Shown here in pieces: positions 6,098 through 6,165 of a stretch of DNA of 6,165 bases. The notes under the pieces are model-generated. The model was given only the letters and a program-made list of their open reading frames with translations. It had not been told where the DNA came from and made no database searches. The first letter of the stretch is position 1. Every line of letters begins with the position of its first letter. The translations under genes and the position numbers were made by a program. Source of the stretch: Dehalococcoidales bacterium. GTDB lineage: Bacteria > Chloroflexota > Dehalococcoidia > Dehalococcoidales > JAUXAE01. The stretch covers positions 1 to 6,165 of the forward strand of contig JAUXAE010000067.1 of the NCBI GenBank assembly GCA_030620035.1, read 5' to 3'.

Positions 6098-6165
6098 ATG
6101 GTAGCACCAAGCTTTTTTGAAAAGATTGCCCCCTACTATGACTTCCTGACCCGTCTCTTTATGAT
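6098..6165 (+). CDS. Third UbiE/MenG-like methyltransferase (5' fragment)
   Basis: ATG 6098 begins one base after the prenyltransferase stop, and the frame is open to the window end (22 codons). The product starts MVAPSFFEKIAPYYDFLTRLF, the characteristic N-terminus of UbiE/MenG methyltransferases (F-x-x-IA-x-x-YD-x-LN). It is not a third copy of the tandem pair, because it lacks their 25-residue leader and its wording differs. No strong ribosome binding site is visible; AGGA at 6081-6084 is rather far, so translation may depend on coupling. The SAM motif is beyond the window, so the call rests on the N-terminal pattern and context. Confidence 0.65.
   Translation, partial: MVAPSFFEKIAPYYDFLTRLFM

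Overview
The window is compact bacterial chromosome with two gene sets transcribed away from each other from one 270-bp intergenic region (about 2284-2553). I see no mobile element, tRNA, rRNA or CRISPR array. The sequence is moderately GC-rich, with very short or negative gene spacing and some TTG starts. The left-hand gene is TsaB fused to a HAD phosphatase domain. From memory, this architecture is annotated in Dehalococcoides-type Chloroflexota, so a Dehalococcoidia-like bacterium is my best guess at the host. That is a recollection, not a search result.

Left arm (minus strand, 2283 down to 1): thiL (thiamine-phosphate kinase), tsaE (ATPase for the tRNA t6A modification) and the tsaB-HAD fusion, which runs off the window edge. 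The genes overlap by 14-17 bases and look like one housekeeping operon. An extended -10 promoter sits so close to the thiL start that the mRNA would have almost no leader.

Right arm (plus strand, 2554 to 6165): two tandem UbiE/MenG-family methyltransferase paralogues, a sugar-phosphate cyclase of the dehydroquinate synthase superfamily, a MenA-like membrane prenyltransferase, and the start of a third UbiE-like methyltransferase. Spacing is -8, +1, -17 and +1 bases, so this is one translationally coupled operon. The cyclase keeps the NAD and metal-binding framework of the superfamily. At several diagnostic positions, however, it looks like 2-deoxy-scyllo-inosose synthase (DOIS) rather than AroB.

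Reading the right arm together, a cyclase could make a six-membered carbocycle, a polyprenyltransferase could attach an isoprenoid tail, and up to three methyltransferases could decorate the ring. None of the usual menaquinone or ubiquinone ring-forming genes lies in the window. The cassette may therefore make an undescribed prenylated carbocycle, either an unusual quinone or a cyclitol-type lipid. This is the main candidate for a new system here, and it is an inference from gene content.
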